Shown in pieces: positions 15,990 through 29,100 of a stretch of 64,000 bases of DNA. A model generated the notes under the pieces. The model was not told the origin of the DNA, ran no database searches, and saw only the letters and a program-made list of their open reading frames with translations. The translations under genes and the position numbers were made by a program. Source of the DNA: Desmodesmus armatus (taxonomy: Eukaryota; Chlorophyta; Chlorophyceae; Sphaeropleales; Scenedesmaceae); contig VIIQ02000033.1 of NCBI GenBank assembly GCA_007449985.2, forward strand, positions 1 to 64,000, read 5' to 3'. Numbering within the stretch: position 1 is the stretch's first letter; each line of letters starts with the position of its first letter.

Positions 15990-17150
15990 TCACGAGCCAC
16001 CAGGGTGCATCGGCTGCAGGTGCTTCATGGGAGCCTTGCCTGTGATGGTGGGCAGCCGCACCAGCCCATCCGCCAATCCTAACCCGCCTGCCTGCTCAAA
16101 GTCACTGCCAGGCTCCTCACCCTCGCTTGCAGACTCCTGCAGCTCCTCCCCCTGCTGCTGCAGCACCTGGACCTCGGGCCCCTGCACCCCCTCAACTTCC
16201 TCACCCGCTGGCTCCTGCTGCTGCTCAGCAAGCTGTGGCTGCTGACCCACCAGGAACGCAGGCTTCAACAGACCCATGATACCCGCTGGTGCAGCACCCC
16301 TGTGGGCGGCGCTGGCAGCTGGCGGCCCTGTTGGCGCTGCCACAGCAGCAAACGTGGCTGCATCCACAGGCACCACCTGATTGCGCCCTGCAGACTGCGG
16401 CCTGTGGTGACCAAGCGTGGACAGGCTAGCTGTGCTGCTGCTGTTGCTGCTGCCGCCCGCAGCAGTGAAGGTGTGGTTAATTGCACGAGACAGCGTGCGC
16501 GCATGCAGAGACACCCCACCTGGAGACCGCACACTGCTGCTGCCGGCTGCGGCGGAGGAGTTGGTGCGCTGGATCTGCAGTGGCGGCATGTTGGTGCTGC
16601 GGGTATGTGAGTGTGCGGGGTCAGCTCCGGCCTCCTGGTGGCCATCGTCAGAGCCTTGCAGCGCCGCCCACCGTCCTGCGCGTGGGCTGGGGTCGGGGCT
16701 GCTGCCAGCACTGCTGTCCCCGCTGGCCGCCGTCATCATCCTGGCCGGTGCTGCTGACTCCTCTAGGCCGGCATCAGCCCTCAGCCTGCTTGCTGTGATC
16801 ACAACCGCAGCGCCAAACTCGCCCATAGCAGCACCAACAGCGGCTGCTGCTGCAGCTGCCTTCTGCCCCTCCTCCTTCTTCTGCTGCTGCTGGGTACGCA
16901 GGCTCTGGCAGAGGTCTACCGGCAGCGGCAGCGGCACCGGGGAGTAAGCAGTGCCTGCGGTGCCCGGTCCCGTACGGCTGGCGATGAGGGCTGCATTCCC
17001 AGCCAGCCAGTCGTTGGTGTCAGCAGTCACCTTGGCCTGCCAGCGGGACACCCCACCGGTCCAGCGCTCCATGGCCTCTACTGCCGCCCACATGGTGCTG
17101 TAGATCTGTGCATGCAGGCCCAGCTCCTTGTGCATCAGCACCCGCACGTC
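15990..17150 (-). CDS. exon 76: cytoplasmic tail of the giant polycystin
   Basis: A 387-codon terminal exon starting in phase 0 after ctgccccacag. It opens with a conserved helix ([34 protein letters not shown]). Low-complexity text follows with short islands kept in the paralogue: [24 protein letters not shown] and, just before the stop, [10 protein letters not shown]. The islands may be binding motifs. The stop codon is at 15990-15992. Confidence 0.85.
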   Translation of the reverse strand, partial: DVRVLMHKELGLHAQIYSTMWAAVEAMERWTGGVSRWQAKVTADTNDWLAGNAALIASRTGPGTAGTAYSPVPLPLPVDLCQSLRTQQQQKKEEGQKAAAAAAAVGAAMGEFGAAVVITASRLRADAGLEESAAPARMMTAASGDSSAGSSPDPSPRAGRWAALQGSDDGHQEAGADPAHSHTRSTNMPPLQIQRTNSSAAAGSSSVRSPGGVSLHARTLSRAINHTFTAAGGSSNSSSTASLSTLGHHRPQSAGRNQVVPVDAATFAAVAAPTGPPAASAAHRGAAPAGIMGLLKPAFLVGQQPQLAEQQQEPAGEEVEGVQGPEVQVLQQQGEELQESASEGEEPGSDFEQAGGLGLADGLVRLPTITGKAPMKHLQPMHPGGS

Positions 17151-20100
17151 CTGTGGGGCAGCAGCATGGTGTAGCACACACAGCGCAGCAGCCAAACAGT
17201 CACAACTGCACATCATGTGGTGGGGACGGTGGCATCCTTTAGTAGTGCAAGCACGCACTAGTACAACAGTATTGTTCAATAGTGTGTAGTACACACTGCA
17301 GCCTGTTGGGATCGCTGGTGTGTTTCTGGGTTGCCATGCAGTACCAAATTGCTCAGCTGAGCCTGCTGCAAGTGGAGAGAGCAGCAGTAACAGAGGGCAG
17401 CCTTTCGCAAAACAAACCATGTGAGAGAATCGATTGGCGGGTGACTGCTGCACGTCACACCCACCTGCTCAGTGTAGTCCCTGCCAGGTAGCAAGGTGGC
17501 AGCTGCCTCCCCCCCAAACTCTGCCGGCTGCTGCAGCTCTGAGGGCTCCACATCTCCCAGCTGCTCCAGCCCCAGCCGAGCCTCCTGCAGCTGCAGCACA
17601 TCCACAGGGCTGCCACACGAACCCAGCAGCTGCTCAGCAGCAGCCAGCGCTGCAGCCACTGCTGCCGCTGGAGCGCCCGCCGCCACTGCTGCCTGCCCGG
17701 CAGGCGGCAGCACCTGCACCCCTGCTGAGCTACCTGCGGGTGCGGCTGCACTGCTGTCTGCTAGGCTGCTGTAGCTGCTGCCAGAGGCCTCTGCAGCGCT
17801 GGCATGGCGGCGAGTGAACTCGCGTGCCGGGCCTGTCTGCAGGAATGCCAACGAGGCCTCGCCACTCACACAAACCTGTGCCAGCAAACCCTGCAAGGCC
17901 TCTAGATCCAGATAGCGACTGCCAACCTGGATGGCAAGCGTGCTGTCACCGAAAGCCTCACTGGAAACGAGCTCGGGGTAGTGGGACTTGAGGAAGGTGA
18001 GTAGGGCTGCTGCGCTGTCGGGCAGCTTCTCTCTGTGCTGCTGCCCACAGCCAGCGCTGGCATCTGTGATCATCTGTGGTGCAGCCTGTACTCCAGCAGA
18101 CGATTCGGACCCTTCCAGTGCAGGACCGACAGCATTTTGGTCGGGCGTGGTGTCGTCGCTGTGCTGCCGCGCAAGCCGGCAGCATAGCTGCAGCTTCCTC
18201 GCGTGCAGCACAGCTTCCTTGGCTGTGGCCCTGACCTCAGGCAGCACGTGCTCAGCAACGTCCTGTGGGATGCTGCGGGCCAGTACTCCTGCTGCCTCGG
18301 CCTTGAGCTCCGCAAACTGGTCTCCCAGGGTGCTCATGAAGAACTGCATCAGCACCATCACGAAGAGCAGCTCCCGGGCGTAGAAGATGATGTAGCTGAG
18401 CAGGAGCTGAGGCATGGACATGGCAACCTGCAGCGCAGTAGCAACAGAAGCAGCAGTGGTCACTGCTACGGTAGTAGCACTAATGTTTGTACCATGAGCC
18501 CATATGCCATGGTGTGTGACGCACTCCCTATGCGTGAAGGGCACTGTGGATGGCAAGTGACCACGAAGGCCGCAGATGGGGTGAACCACCTAGCTAGGTG
18601 TGTTGCCTGAAGAAGTGGTGCGTGTTGTCGAAGTTAGCACGGAGACTGGAACAGTCCTTGCTACCCACCTCCTGTGGGAAGATGTCCGCAAAGCCAACAT
18701 ACCCCAGGCCCAGCAGGGCCCTGAAGGTCTCCTCAAAGGATGCTGCATAGCTGCTAGCACAGGGTACCCTCTGGCCCAGCCCCAAGTATGAGAGCAGGGC
18801 AAACACGGCAATGGCATTGATGATGACAAACATGAGGTGTGCTAGCTGTGGGGCCGCCAGGATGATGGTCTTGCTGATGATGCCAAGCTTGCTCTGGAAG
18901 GACCAAGCGTGCAGCAACCTGTGCGGAGCATCACAAGGGCACACCGCAGACTTGGGTCAACAGAACATAAACATCAGCACATGTATAGGCCGCCCTCCAT
19001 GCTCCTGCACCACATACCCGGCTAAGGTCAGCACAAAATTCTCGGGGTGGGCCTTCCCATCAATGTCATGTTGTCGTTGCTTGCACAGTACTATACAAAG
19101 GCACTCCACATGCATGCTCAGGCCTGAGGCAACTTCGAAACCCATAATAGAGGATTGCTCCGTCAAGTTGCAGCCACCCCACTCACTTGAAGACAAGAAG
19201 CATCAGGATGACACCCTGCAACATGGTGTATGCTGCCCATAGCTCGGCCATGCTCCTGAGGCCAACCATCAGGTCAGCCAGATCGTCCCAATCCCCGTCT
19301 GAGTTGGGCAGCAGCCAGCGCCCTGCATCGCCTGGCCGACTCGGCAGACGCCCTGATCTGAACACGTTGTTCACGTCACCGTTGCCTGCCGCTGTAGCAG
19401 CTGCAAGCAGCCTGGACACCTCTGCTGGGTCTGAGATGTTCGGCTGGGCTTTGGCCGGCAACAGCATGTGGGCCTGGCTGAGGGTTATGTCATCGTATAC
19501 GTTGTAGCTGGCCTTAGGCTTGAGTGACACACCCGTCTGGGTGCAGTACACGCTGAGGAGGATTGAAGCGACGAAGATGAGTGCTGCCGTAATGATGGCC
19601 AGCACGCAGTCGCTGGAGCTCAGCACAACCTGGAAAGCAGCCAAGCGACCAACATGCAAGGATATGAGATGGCCGATTTGCAACCGTTGGAAAGTTGTTG
19701 CATCTCAATCATTGCAAGCTGTGATTATCATCAGCGGCTGAAGCTCGGGAGGTGCACACTGGTGCACGCATTTGCAAGGCCGCAAGCAAAGTGGTGTTAA
19801 CAGGTGAATGTGAAATACATAGTTGCTGCCACGTCATGTGGACCCCTGTGCTCTGTGGCATACTTACATTGATCCAGTGAGAGCTGCCCTGGTAGTGGCT
19901 GACGTGCCTGTGTGCCTCCCAAGCAGCTGTTGCAATGAAGGCAACACACAGCAACCACAGCGGCAAGAGCCAGCTGGCCACCTGCGCTGAGCCTCCCTCG
20001 GATGCAGAGTGGATAGCTGGGACAGCACGCACGTCAATGAAGCCTGCATGCAGGGCATAAGAAGCGTCACGAAACATCCCAGGGTGTGTCGCAAAAAAGG

Positions 20101-23100
20101 AAGCAGGGGTTGCTGTCGCAGCACAGTGTGGCATGTACGATTGCACTAATTTTGTTCAAAAAGAAAAAGAAAACAGCTAGAACAATCAGACACCAACCCT
20201 TGCAGGCAACACGGCATGACACCACAACTTGCGTGACACTTCCGGGCAGTCCAGCAGCTGTGTTGGCCCTACCTTTGATGGCCCCGTCCTCTTGCCAGTC
20301 GAATGTTGCGCGCGTATACCCCAGCACTGCCAGTTCAGCGTTGTAGGTCATGGCCTCAGCAGTGAGCTGGCGAGTGTGCTTGTCCAGGTAGTTGCCGTCC
20401 AGCAGGTACTGAAGGACAGCCGTGGAGCGCTGCTGGCTCAGCCGGTTGGGCAGCAGCACAGGGAAGCCGGAGGCGTACCCCTGCAGGCACACAACAGGAG
20501 CCACCCCATCATTTGACATTCACCAACAAATTACGCAGCAGCTGGCCTGACACTGGGACAGCATGGTGGGGGTTGACAGCAGTGCACTTTGCTCATAATG
20601 GCAGCCATTGTGACCGCCCATTTGAGTGGTACAGTTTGTGTTCCTAGGTTTTGTGACAGGCCCTGGGCGGACTGAGTGAAGCCTCAACGTGTCATCAGGC
20701 CATAGCAGGCCTCACACACACTGTCACTGACCTGCAAGTGCCTGTAGAAGAACCCAAACGGTGCATTTGTCGTGGGAGGCAGCTGCATGGGGTCCGAGCT
20801 GTTGTAATACTGTGCCTGCATGCCCTGCAACTCCGGCTTATACAGCGAGTCGCTGCTGGGCAAGAACGCGGGGTCAACGCCATAAGGGTAAACTTCATTG
20901 TCGTCTCCCGCGAACAGACTGGCGAGGTACTCCTTGACCAGGTTGTCGTCTCGTGCGAGCGGCATTGTTGACTTCTGGCAGAAGGGGTCGTACTTGCTCT
21001 CGAAGGTCGAACCTGCGCACAGGCGATAATGTGGAGATGGTGTTGGATGTTGCTGATGTCGTTGCTACTCCGCAACAAAAGGGACACAGCACGCCGTCGC
21101 ACCTGCTCTGCAGCTGCGCGCTTTCCTCGTTGTGTGCAACAGCAAGCCCGCCACCAGACGGTTGTGTCCTGGAGCAGCTCCCACATAACGCGCTTGCTCT
21201 GGTGCTTCGAACTCATCAACCGCCCAATTGCGAGAGGTGGAAGCAACAGCAAGTTGATACCCCTGCCAAGAGGTGAGCTGATCGCCAGCTGCAGTTGCGT
21301 CTCCAGCCTGCAGCAATCGCCGCCCCTCCGTGATGGGGAGCGAAGGTGAACTGCAATGCATCAGCATGTCAGGGAGCTTTGTTTGTTAGACAAGCCCAGG
21401 GCAGTACTGGCAGCAAGCGCTGGAAAGCATCCCGGCCAACTGCACACCACACATGCCTGACACATGACCAATTGCCAACGGGTGTGGCTTTGCAAATGCT
21501 CAAACTAGCTGTCACTGTGACGGTCACAGCATTGCGGCACAGACACAGACGCCTCCAGAAATGTATCGCAGGCTGCTGCAACTGCATACATGCTACGTAT
21601 TGCACAACGCGCACACCTGCTCACGGCAAACATGACCTCCCAGTCTGACGGCCTGGCGCAGTTCCAGTCCTCGATGATGCTTCCAGTTGCAGCATCCAGC
21701 ATGAGTGTTTGTTCAACATACTTGGCCTGCAGCTGCTCTGCCAAGGCTGCCGCATCCCTCATGGCAGTGAGTCCATCCTTCATGGCCGCTGACACTGACA
21801 GGGCTGCAGCCTGTTGCTCATCAAACTTTGCGGCTGCTTTGTCAGCTGAGGAACTCAGAGCTGCAACCATCGCAGCAAACTGGGACACCAGCTCCTGCAG
21901 GTTCACGTATGCAATGCATGGCGTGCACAAATATGTTTGCGACAACAAAACTGCACGCCCTGTGTCCGTGCGTCTTGACAATTTGATGGACATGCCAGCG
22001 TGCAGCTTGCGTTGCAACCAATCAGTATGTTGCAACGTTCAACGTTGCTGGCAGCGACACAAAGGCTTTCATCAAATCATATACGGCATCATCAAATGCT
22101 ACTGCAAGTCCTTGATGTGGACCCTGGCCCATCTTTTGCAAGAAACCTCGGCCAGTAATCCTGGTCCAGGTTTGCAAGCCTTGTCGTGTCCAAGCCACGA
22201 AGCAACAGCAGCTGCAGTCACTGCAGAACCTGACAGAACCTGACGTGCAGTGTTCACAGGCCTTACCTGGTACAGCTGCGTGACCCGCACATCCAGCTGT
22301 GAGTCCCTCTGCTGGGCGTTGCCACCAAAGGCCGAGCTGACTGTGGTTGCTAGGCTGCTGCTGGTGCCATTGACTGAGGCAAGCTGCAGCTCCAACAGCT
22401 TGATGCTGCCGGTCAACGCTGACAGGTAGGTCTGCAAGTGCAACCAATATGACACATTAACAGGACACTGACTGTAACAGATAGCAGTGCAGGTGGAAGT
22501 TGTATCATGCGACTCTAGTTTACATGGGCACTGCCGATGTGCCATGCAATGTGTGTCCAGTACTGGTCAACGACGAGAGTTGATAGGCATACGAGACATG
22601 AACCAACCTGTCGACCTGACGTCACAAGTGACATGTGCGCTGCCAATGCCTCTGCGTGGCTGCTGTTGAGTGTGACTTACCGTCAGTAGGTCCACTGATT
22701 GCACCGTCAATGGCTGCGTGGTGAACGCAGTACCCAGCTCTGTGCCCAGGTCAGCGACGAGAGATGCAAGGCTGCTGCTCCCCTGGCTGCTCTGCTGCAG
22801 CTTCCTTGCCGGCCCATTTGACAAGCCAGCCAATGGCAGGTCTCGTGACGTGATAGCAGATGCACTGCAGGCTCCAGCATTGGTGCCAGGGTCACAGCCA
22901 GCTTGGGCGTCCATTAGTTGCTCCAGGAACTCCAACGATTGATACACTGTGAGCAGGGCCTCTGTGACAGGGCTGTGTGAGTTGCTGACATGAGTGCCGT
23001 CCGGCTGCACTGCGTGAGCCTTGGTCACACGGTGCATGTGGCCATTCGATGTGGGCTCACTTGCCAGCAGCTGTCTCTGTGCTCCCCTGAAACGCCTGCC

Positions 23101-26100
23101 CGAACTGGACACCAGGGACTTGGTGAAGGCCTCAACAGCCAGCCTGTGCACACCCTTTGGCACGTACAGGGATACCTTGGCGGCAACTTGAACACTGTAG
23201 TTTTGAGGGCCTTGCTGTATGGTTGTGGGTGATGTCAGCTCAACATCCCCTGGCTCCAGCTGTGACGCAAGGCTGCCAAGCTTGCCAATGATGTTTTCAA
23301 CACCAGTGGTGTAAGTAGGCAGGCTTGTGTTGCGTAGACCCGCCACCAGCTCATCTGCCTGGCTCTGTGTGGCCAGACCTGAGTAAGCAGCCAATGTAGC
23401 CGCTATGGTGGCTGCTTGGTAAACATACAGCTGCCGGGATGCTGTAGCAGTGAAGCCCTCATCGTTCACCACGGAGTATGTCAACGTGTAGAGGCCTGGC
23501 ATGCAAGCGCCAGATGAGGACAATGCCTCCAGGTCGCACAGTGGGCACGCCTGCACAGGGAACAAGCAGGCACCGGAGTCCTTGCAGACAGGTATCAGAT
23601 GGCGCATCCCAGCCGCAAACCGAAGGTCAGACCTCTGTTTTGGCAGCGTGTGCCAGCCCCCTGCCCGCAAGGCCTGAGGTAGTAGGCCTGTTGGGTCAAA
23701 TCAAACCAAGGTCAACTGTGCTTTTCAACAAGGTGCACGATTTGATTCTCACAAACATTACCTGCGGTGTGCCATCTTCATTCATACCACAAGCCCGACT
23801 CTGGGACACTGTGATGTACGGTGTGATGTCACTGCGGGATCCTGACAAGGCTTGCACATTCCATGCCACCGCACCACATCCAGTTGCATTGCTGGACTCA
23901 CACGCTCCCAAATACATGGGTGATGGCCTCCCGTATGGCACATATGCCGGCCCACCATCAGGTAACAGGGTGAGGACGGGCCGCGGCTTGCTAGCTGGCA
24001 GCAGCTTGAGCGCCTGAGAGCAAGTTGAGCCTGCAAATTATGTCATGCACAGTCACAAGGACAAACACTGCTTCAGGTGACCGTGTGTTCACAGTGAGCA
24101 GCTGTAGTGACATCCAGCTATTGGGGAGTCCCACAACACTGCATAACTATTAGACCACCAGGCTCCATCAGCTGCATCACTAGATTTGGCTCTCTAGTTG
24201 ACCTGCACTGCAGCACAGCAGCTTACCTGAGCAGAAGGTTGCACCAGTCTCCTGGTTCTCACAGAAGTAGGGTGTGCTGCTGTCTGGACAAGGGGCGTCA
24301 ATGAGCACGATACGGCTGATGGTGGCATTCAGCACAGGCCTGCCACTGTCCCAAACCCAGAAGTCAACCTGTGAGCCACCGGGCAGCAAAACAACACACT
24401 TGTAGTACAAGGTATGTGGGGCGAAAGGGAACTCAGCACTTAAAGCTGCTGCACGCGCATCATGATGGGGGGTCTGGCTCAGAATGCATTGGCTGCTTAC
24501 TGGGTCAGAGGGTTCAACAGACACGGCTTCATCCAGTTGGTGCCGCCTACCGCCATAGACATTACATGCCCCACTGCAAGCAGCCACATACCTTGAACTG
24601 CGTGCCTTCAGGTGCCATGCTGTCAATGCCGCAGCCTTGCAATCCCTTGGCGGCCAAAGTGTGCCGCTGCAACTCCACAGGCGAGCAGCCCCTGGTCAGA
24701 CACTTGGCTGGCGGGCACACCACCACCTTTGCTGTAAGTTCCATGCTGGCATTGCCACTGCTCGCTTCCATCAGACCATCAGGATCAAAGGCAGTGACGC
24801 CAGGCTCACATGGAGCTTCTGCCATTGGCCGGACTCCAGTGCGGCACACAGTGTAGGTTTGGCCGCGGCGCACGTGAACCACAGGGCCGTCGGCACCCGT
24901 GATGTCGACAAGGGCGATCTGAGGGGGATGGTTGGCGGGTTCGGGTGCTGCAGGAGCCGTGCTGCCGCCAGCACCGCCAAGAGCCATGCAGGTGCCGCCC
25001 TGACTGCATGTCACCTGTGGCGATCAAACACACGTGGCATTTGTACAGTAGTGACTTGTTCACTGTTGCCAGTTGGACCTTTGGGTTATCTGCCGTAGAT
25101 TCACAGCTCTAGATTATCCGATGCACGTGCAGTGCATCGAGCTGATCACCAAACGCAGCACCAAGCAACCACAACAACTGCGCAGTGACTCTTATGGCAT
25201 GCCTAATGCATGTAGGCCAACACTCACCATATCAGGACACAGCTTCTCCCCTTCAGGGCATGCAGCTCTAATGACCAACACCCTGTTTGCTGTGGCAGTC
25301 ATGCCACTGCTGCTGGTCACTGAGAATGTGAGGTTGTATGTGCCTTGCCGATCAGGCCTGATGCCACAAGCCAATAGCACGGGCACCAGCCTCTGCCCCT
25401 TGGATGATGTCTGCCACCTGCGACAGCATCCAACGTTGGATGGTTGAGGTGTGGAGCGCCATGCATTATCACAAGTGTCACCATGGCGTGACACAGCCTC
25501 TAGCAAACAGCAAGCAAAGCCTCTGCCTAATTTGCGGGTTGCGCCATTGAGTTGGCGAGGTAGGGACACAGAAAGTTGTTGAATCTGTGAGAGGGGCAAT
25601 TTGAGATGGCAACTCAGTTGTCCGTTGATTGTTCGATCAATAACTGACTGCAGGGTCAGCCGTGCTGAGTAACCTGCCATCCGCCCAGCATGCCTGATGA
25701 GCAGCACGCTCACCTGTTCCACATACGAGGACTTGTCGGTCCAAGTTGCCATCCTGCTCATCTTTGGCTGTCACACCACGTTCGCACACCTCGGACATAG
25801 GTGCACTGGCACCACACCTGTCATACACGTCCCCAGCGGTGATCTGCACTGTGCCAGGCACAAGCAGGCTGATACTGGGGGGTACTGCTTCCGCTGCTGC
25901 TCGTGACTTTCCAGGCGTGGTTGCAGCAGGTGACGAAGGCCCAAATGACAACAATGGGGACGCACCGCACACACCCAGGCTTGTGCACGTAGGTTTGCCG
26001 ATCTCAGGGTCCAAACAGTAGCGCTCAGAGCCTGGGCAGACAACTTTGATCAGCCGGCGTGCCACAGGGGCAGCGTTCTTGGACTTGTCCTCCACATAGT

Positions 26101-29100
26101 ACTCCACTACATGGCTGAAGTCCCTCCCAGGGGCTGTGGGGATGCTGGTGTCAACTGCACTCACACCCAACGATTGGATGTTGTCCGTGAGGTTGCCGTC
26201 GACTGCATCCACTGCAGTAGCTCCTGGGTCTTCCCAGGGTGCGTTCCAGGCGACTTCAACCATCAAGATAACGGAACCAGTGGGTGTGAGAGCAGGACGC
26301 CCGGTCCCTAGCATGACCAGCTTGGGCGGAGCAGTGTCTGCTGGCGGGGCATATGACCGCGAGATAGTTGTGCCAGCAGCTGTCAGGCCCTTCAAACACA
26401 GGCCGCGGACAGAGCATGCTGAGATGTCTTGACACCACCGCTCTGGCGCATCACACCTGCAGTATCAACAAAAAAGGGTGTCATGTTCCTGATCACGACA
26501 GAGCACCCGTTGAAAGCAGCACCACAAATTCCTTGGTCACACGGTTCCATCGAGTGGCTACTCTTACCCGCTAAAAAGGCAAACCACACGCACCTGGCAG
26601 TGACTGCGATGTAACGTCGAAGGGGCGAGGCCAGGTTGCCAGCAGCGTCTCTTGCGGTGTAGCTAATGACAAACGCTTCAGTGTCCTTCGACGGCACGGT
26701 TGTGTTGACAGCGGCAAGGGCCGACCCGCAGCCAGCCAAGGGCCGACTGTCATCTGCCGATAAGCTGTCAGGGGCGCCAGCGGGCCTGGTGCAAAGCTGC
26801 AACCGCGATATTGCGGTGATGCTGTTGCCGTCGATGTTGTCATAAACGCGGACGCCAGGGTCGGTGAAGCGGTCGCCTTCCAGTATGGTTGTGAAAGCGT
26901 CGCCCAACATGCTGATGATGGGCGGAGTTGTGTCGACCATTTTGCTGAGGTCGACAACCGCTCCAGCTCCTGCTGGCGCTGCCACAGCGACCTCGAGCTC
27001 CGACGAGGCAAAAGTGACGATTGACAGAGCGCTCGAACCGGAGGCAGTGTTCGATGTAGCTAGGCTGTACAAGGCAAGACTGACAGCCGCCATGCCAGGA
27101 AGGGTGACGCTGCCATCCCTCACCTGCAGACACAACAGCAGCCAGCTGTCATGCAACCCATTGATGAACCCAAGGTGAGGCAAACCAGCTCCTATCCTGC
27201 ACGGAATCAGGTCATACTGCATCTCACAAATATGCACCGCTGCATATGCAGGGACCCACGCACCTGTGCACCGGATGCAACAAACGTGGGAGCAGTCGCA
27301 CTGGAGAAGGCTAGTGATGGCAGCTGGTTGAGCAGGAACACAAAGTAGTCAAGCATGTTGATAGCTTGGACTGGTGATGACAGACTGGCATAGTTGCCAG
27401 GGAACCAAGCCTGCAGTGCAATTAGACAAGTGTGCATCTTGTCAGCAGGTTACAATTGGCTGGATGCAACACACTCCTGCAGTCTGCTGATGTCAACAGC
27501 AACAGCACACCGCAGCCCCTGCCTGCATGACTGGCAATTCTAAGAGCTCTCATGAGTCTGATCGGACGCTCATGCTGCTTACGCTGGCCTGTATGGTGAC
27601 CGGCGTGCTGTTGGTGATGGTGGACTCCACCCAAGCTGGACCATCCAGGCCAGCATTGCTTGCTACAATGGCATTGAAGTCGGCCAGCAGCTTAGCCTGC
27701 CCTCCACTGTATGTAGCGGTTGACAAGAAGGGCAAGACAGCGCCGAACACCACCCGGGGGTTGACCAAGGGGTTGAATATCGCTACAGATGCAGCTGTTG
27801 CAGCGCTGCCATCACCAACAGGCATGGCCTCAGCTGCAGGCGGGCTGGGAGACACAGTGATGTTGAACTGAGCCATAGTGAAGCTGGTTGACACGTTGGG
27901 GTGTCTGAATGTGATGATTGCCAAGTATGTGTCCAGCTGGCTGGGAGGCAGTTGGAATGTGTATGTGCCCTTGAAAGCGTTGAACACCCCTGCAAGAGAA
28001 GCAACGGTGTGCGCACATATGCTAGAGTTAGACAGCATGCTAGACTGCTAGCAGTGCCTTTGTCCGTTGCGGGTGATGCTAGTGACAGCTGTCAGATTGC
28101 CTGCTTTGGATGCAGCCCACCTGGGAAGGCTGTGACAGCCGAAATATTGGCCAGAAGTGCCTCAACAGGGTTGCCCATATCAGGGCCTAGGCCTAGTGTC
28201 GTCGTATAGTTTGGTGGCAGCGGGGGCACATCCAGCAGGCTGAGTGGTTCTGGCACTGCCTCCACAGCATAGTCTGCCAAATAGAGCCAGTCTGCAGGGG
28301 GACTTGGCGCAGGGCTTGGGCTCATTCCTGGGCTGGGTGGGGGAGGGGATGACAGGCTGGGGCTTGTAGCTGGGCTTGGAGGAGGGGATGAGGACAGGCT
28401 GGGGCTCTGGCCAGGGCTGGATGGCGGTGGTGACATAAGGTTCGGGCTTGGAGGGGGGCTAAACAGAGGTGGCGAGGACAAGCTGGGGCTTGTACTTGGG
28501 CTTGGTGGAGGACTTGAAGACGGGCTGGGACTGCCACTGGGACTTGGTGGCGGCATGGGGGCTGGGCTACTTGCGCTGGCGCCGTTGATTATGACATTGC
28601 AAGCAACGATGCCGTTGGCAGCTACTTCTCCAGCTCTTTGGGCGTAATCTTCAGTAGAAACACGTGCCTGCTCTGCTCGGTTGGCTGCAGTTGTGGCGGC
28701 TGCCAGGTCGTCAGCTGCTGCAGCTTGGCTGGCTGTGTCAGCTGCAGCAGCAGCCTCTGAGCCTGTAAATGCGGCATTGCTGGCATGATATGCAGCGCCA
28801 TCAATATACATCGTGCCAAAGGGGTCGTCATAGTACTCATCAACAGCTGAAGGGTCAGCAGCTTGTGCTGCTTTGCACACTGCAGTGACGTCATCGAGTG
28901 ACTGGTTGGCAGCCTGGACGTAGCTCAAGGCAGTCGCAGCTGCACTAGCTGCAGCAGCGGAGGCCACAGTGACGTCTGCGTACGTGGCCGCGCCCCCGGA
29001 GGGCACCATGGTTTGCAGAAGTTTCCTGGTAGGCAATGTGACGTTTGCAGTTCCAGATGTAGTGCTGTCGTTGCCAGAGCCCCACAGGAGTCGTAGTACT

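Noticed and set aside
16027..18610. Plus-strand frames of 60-170 codons opposite the channel tail
   Set aside because: They are antisense shadows of exons that match the paralogous gene on the minus strand.
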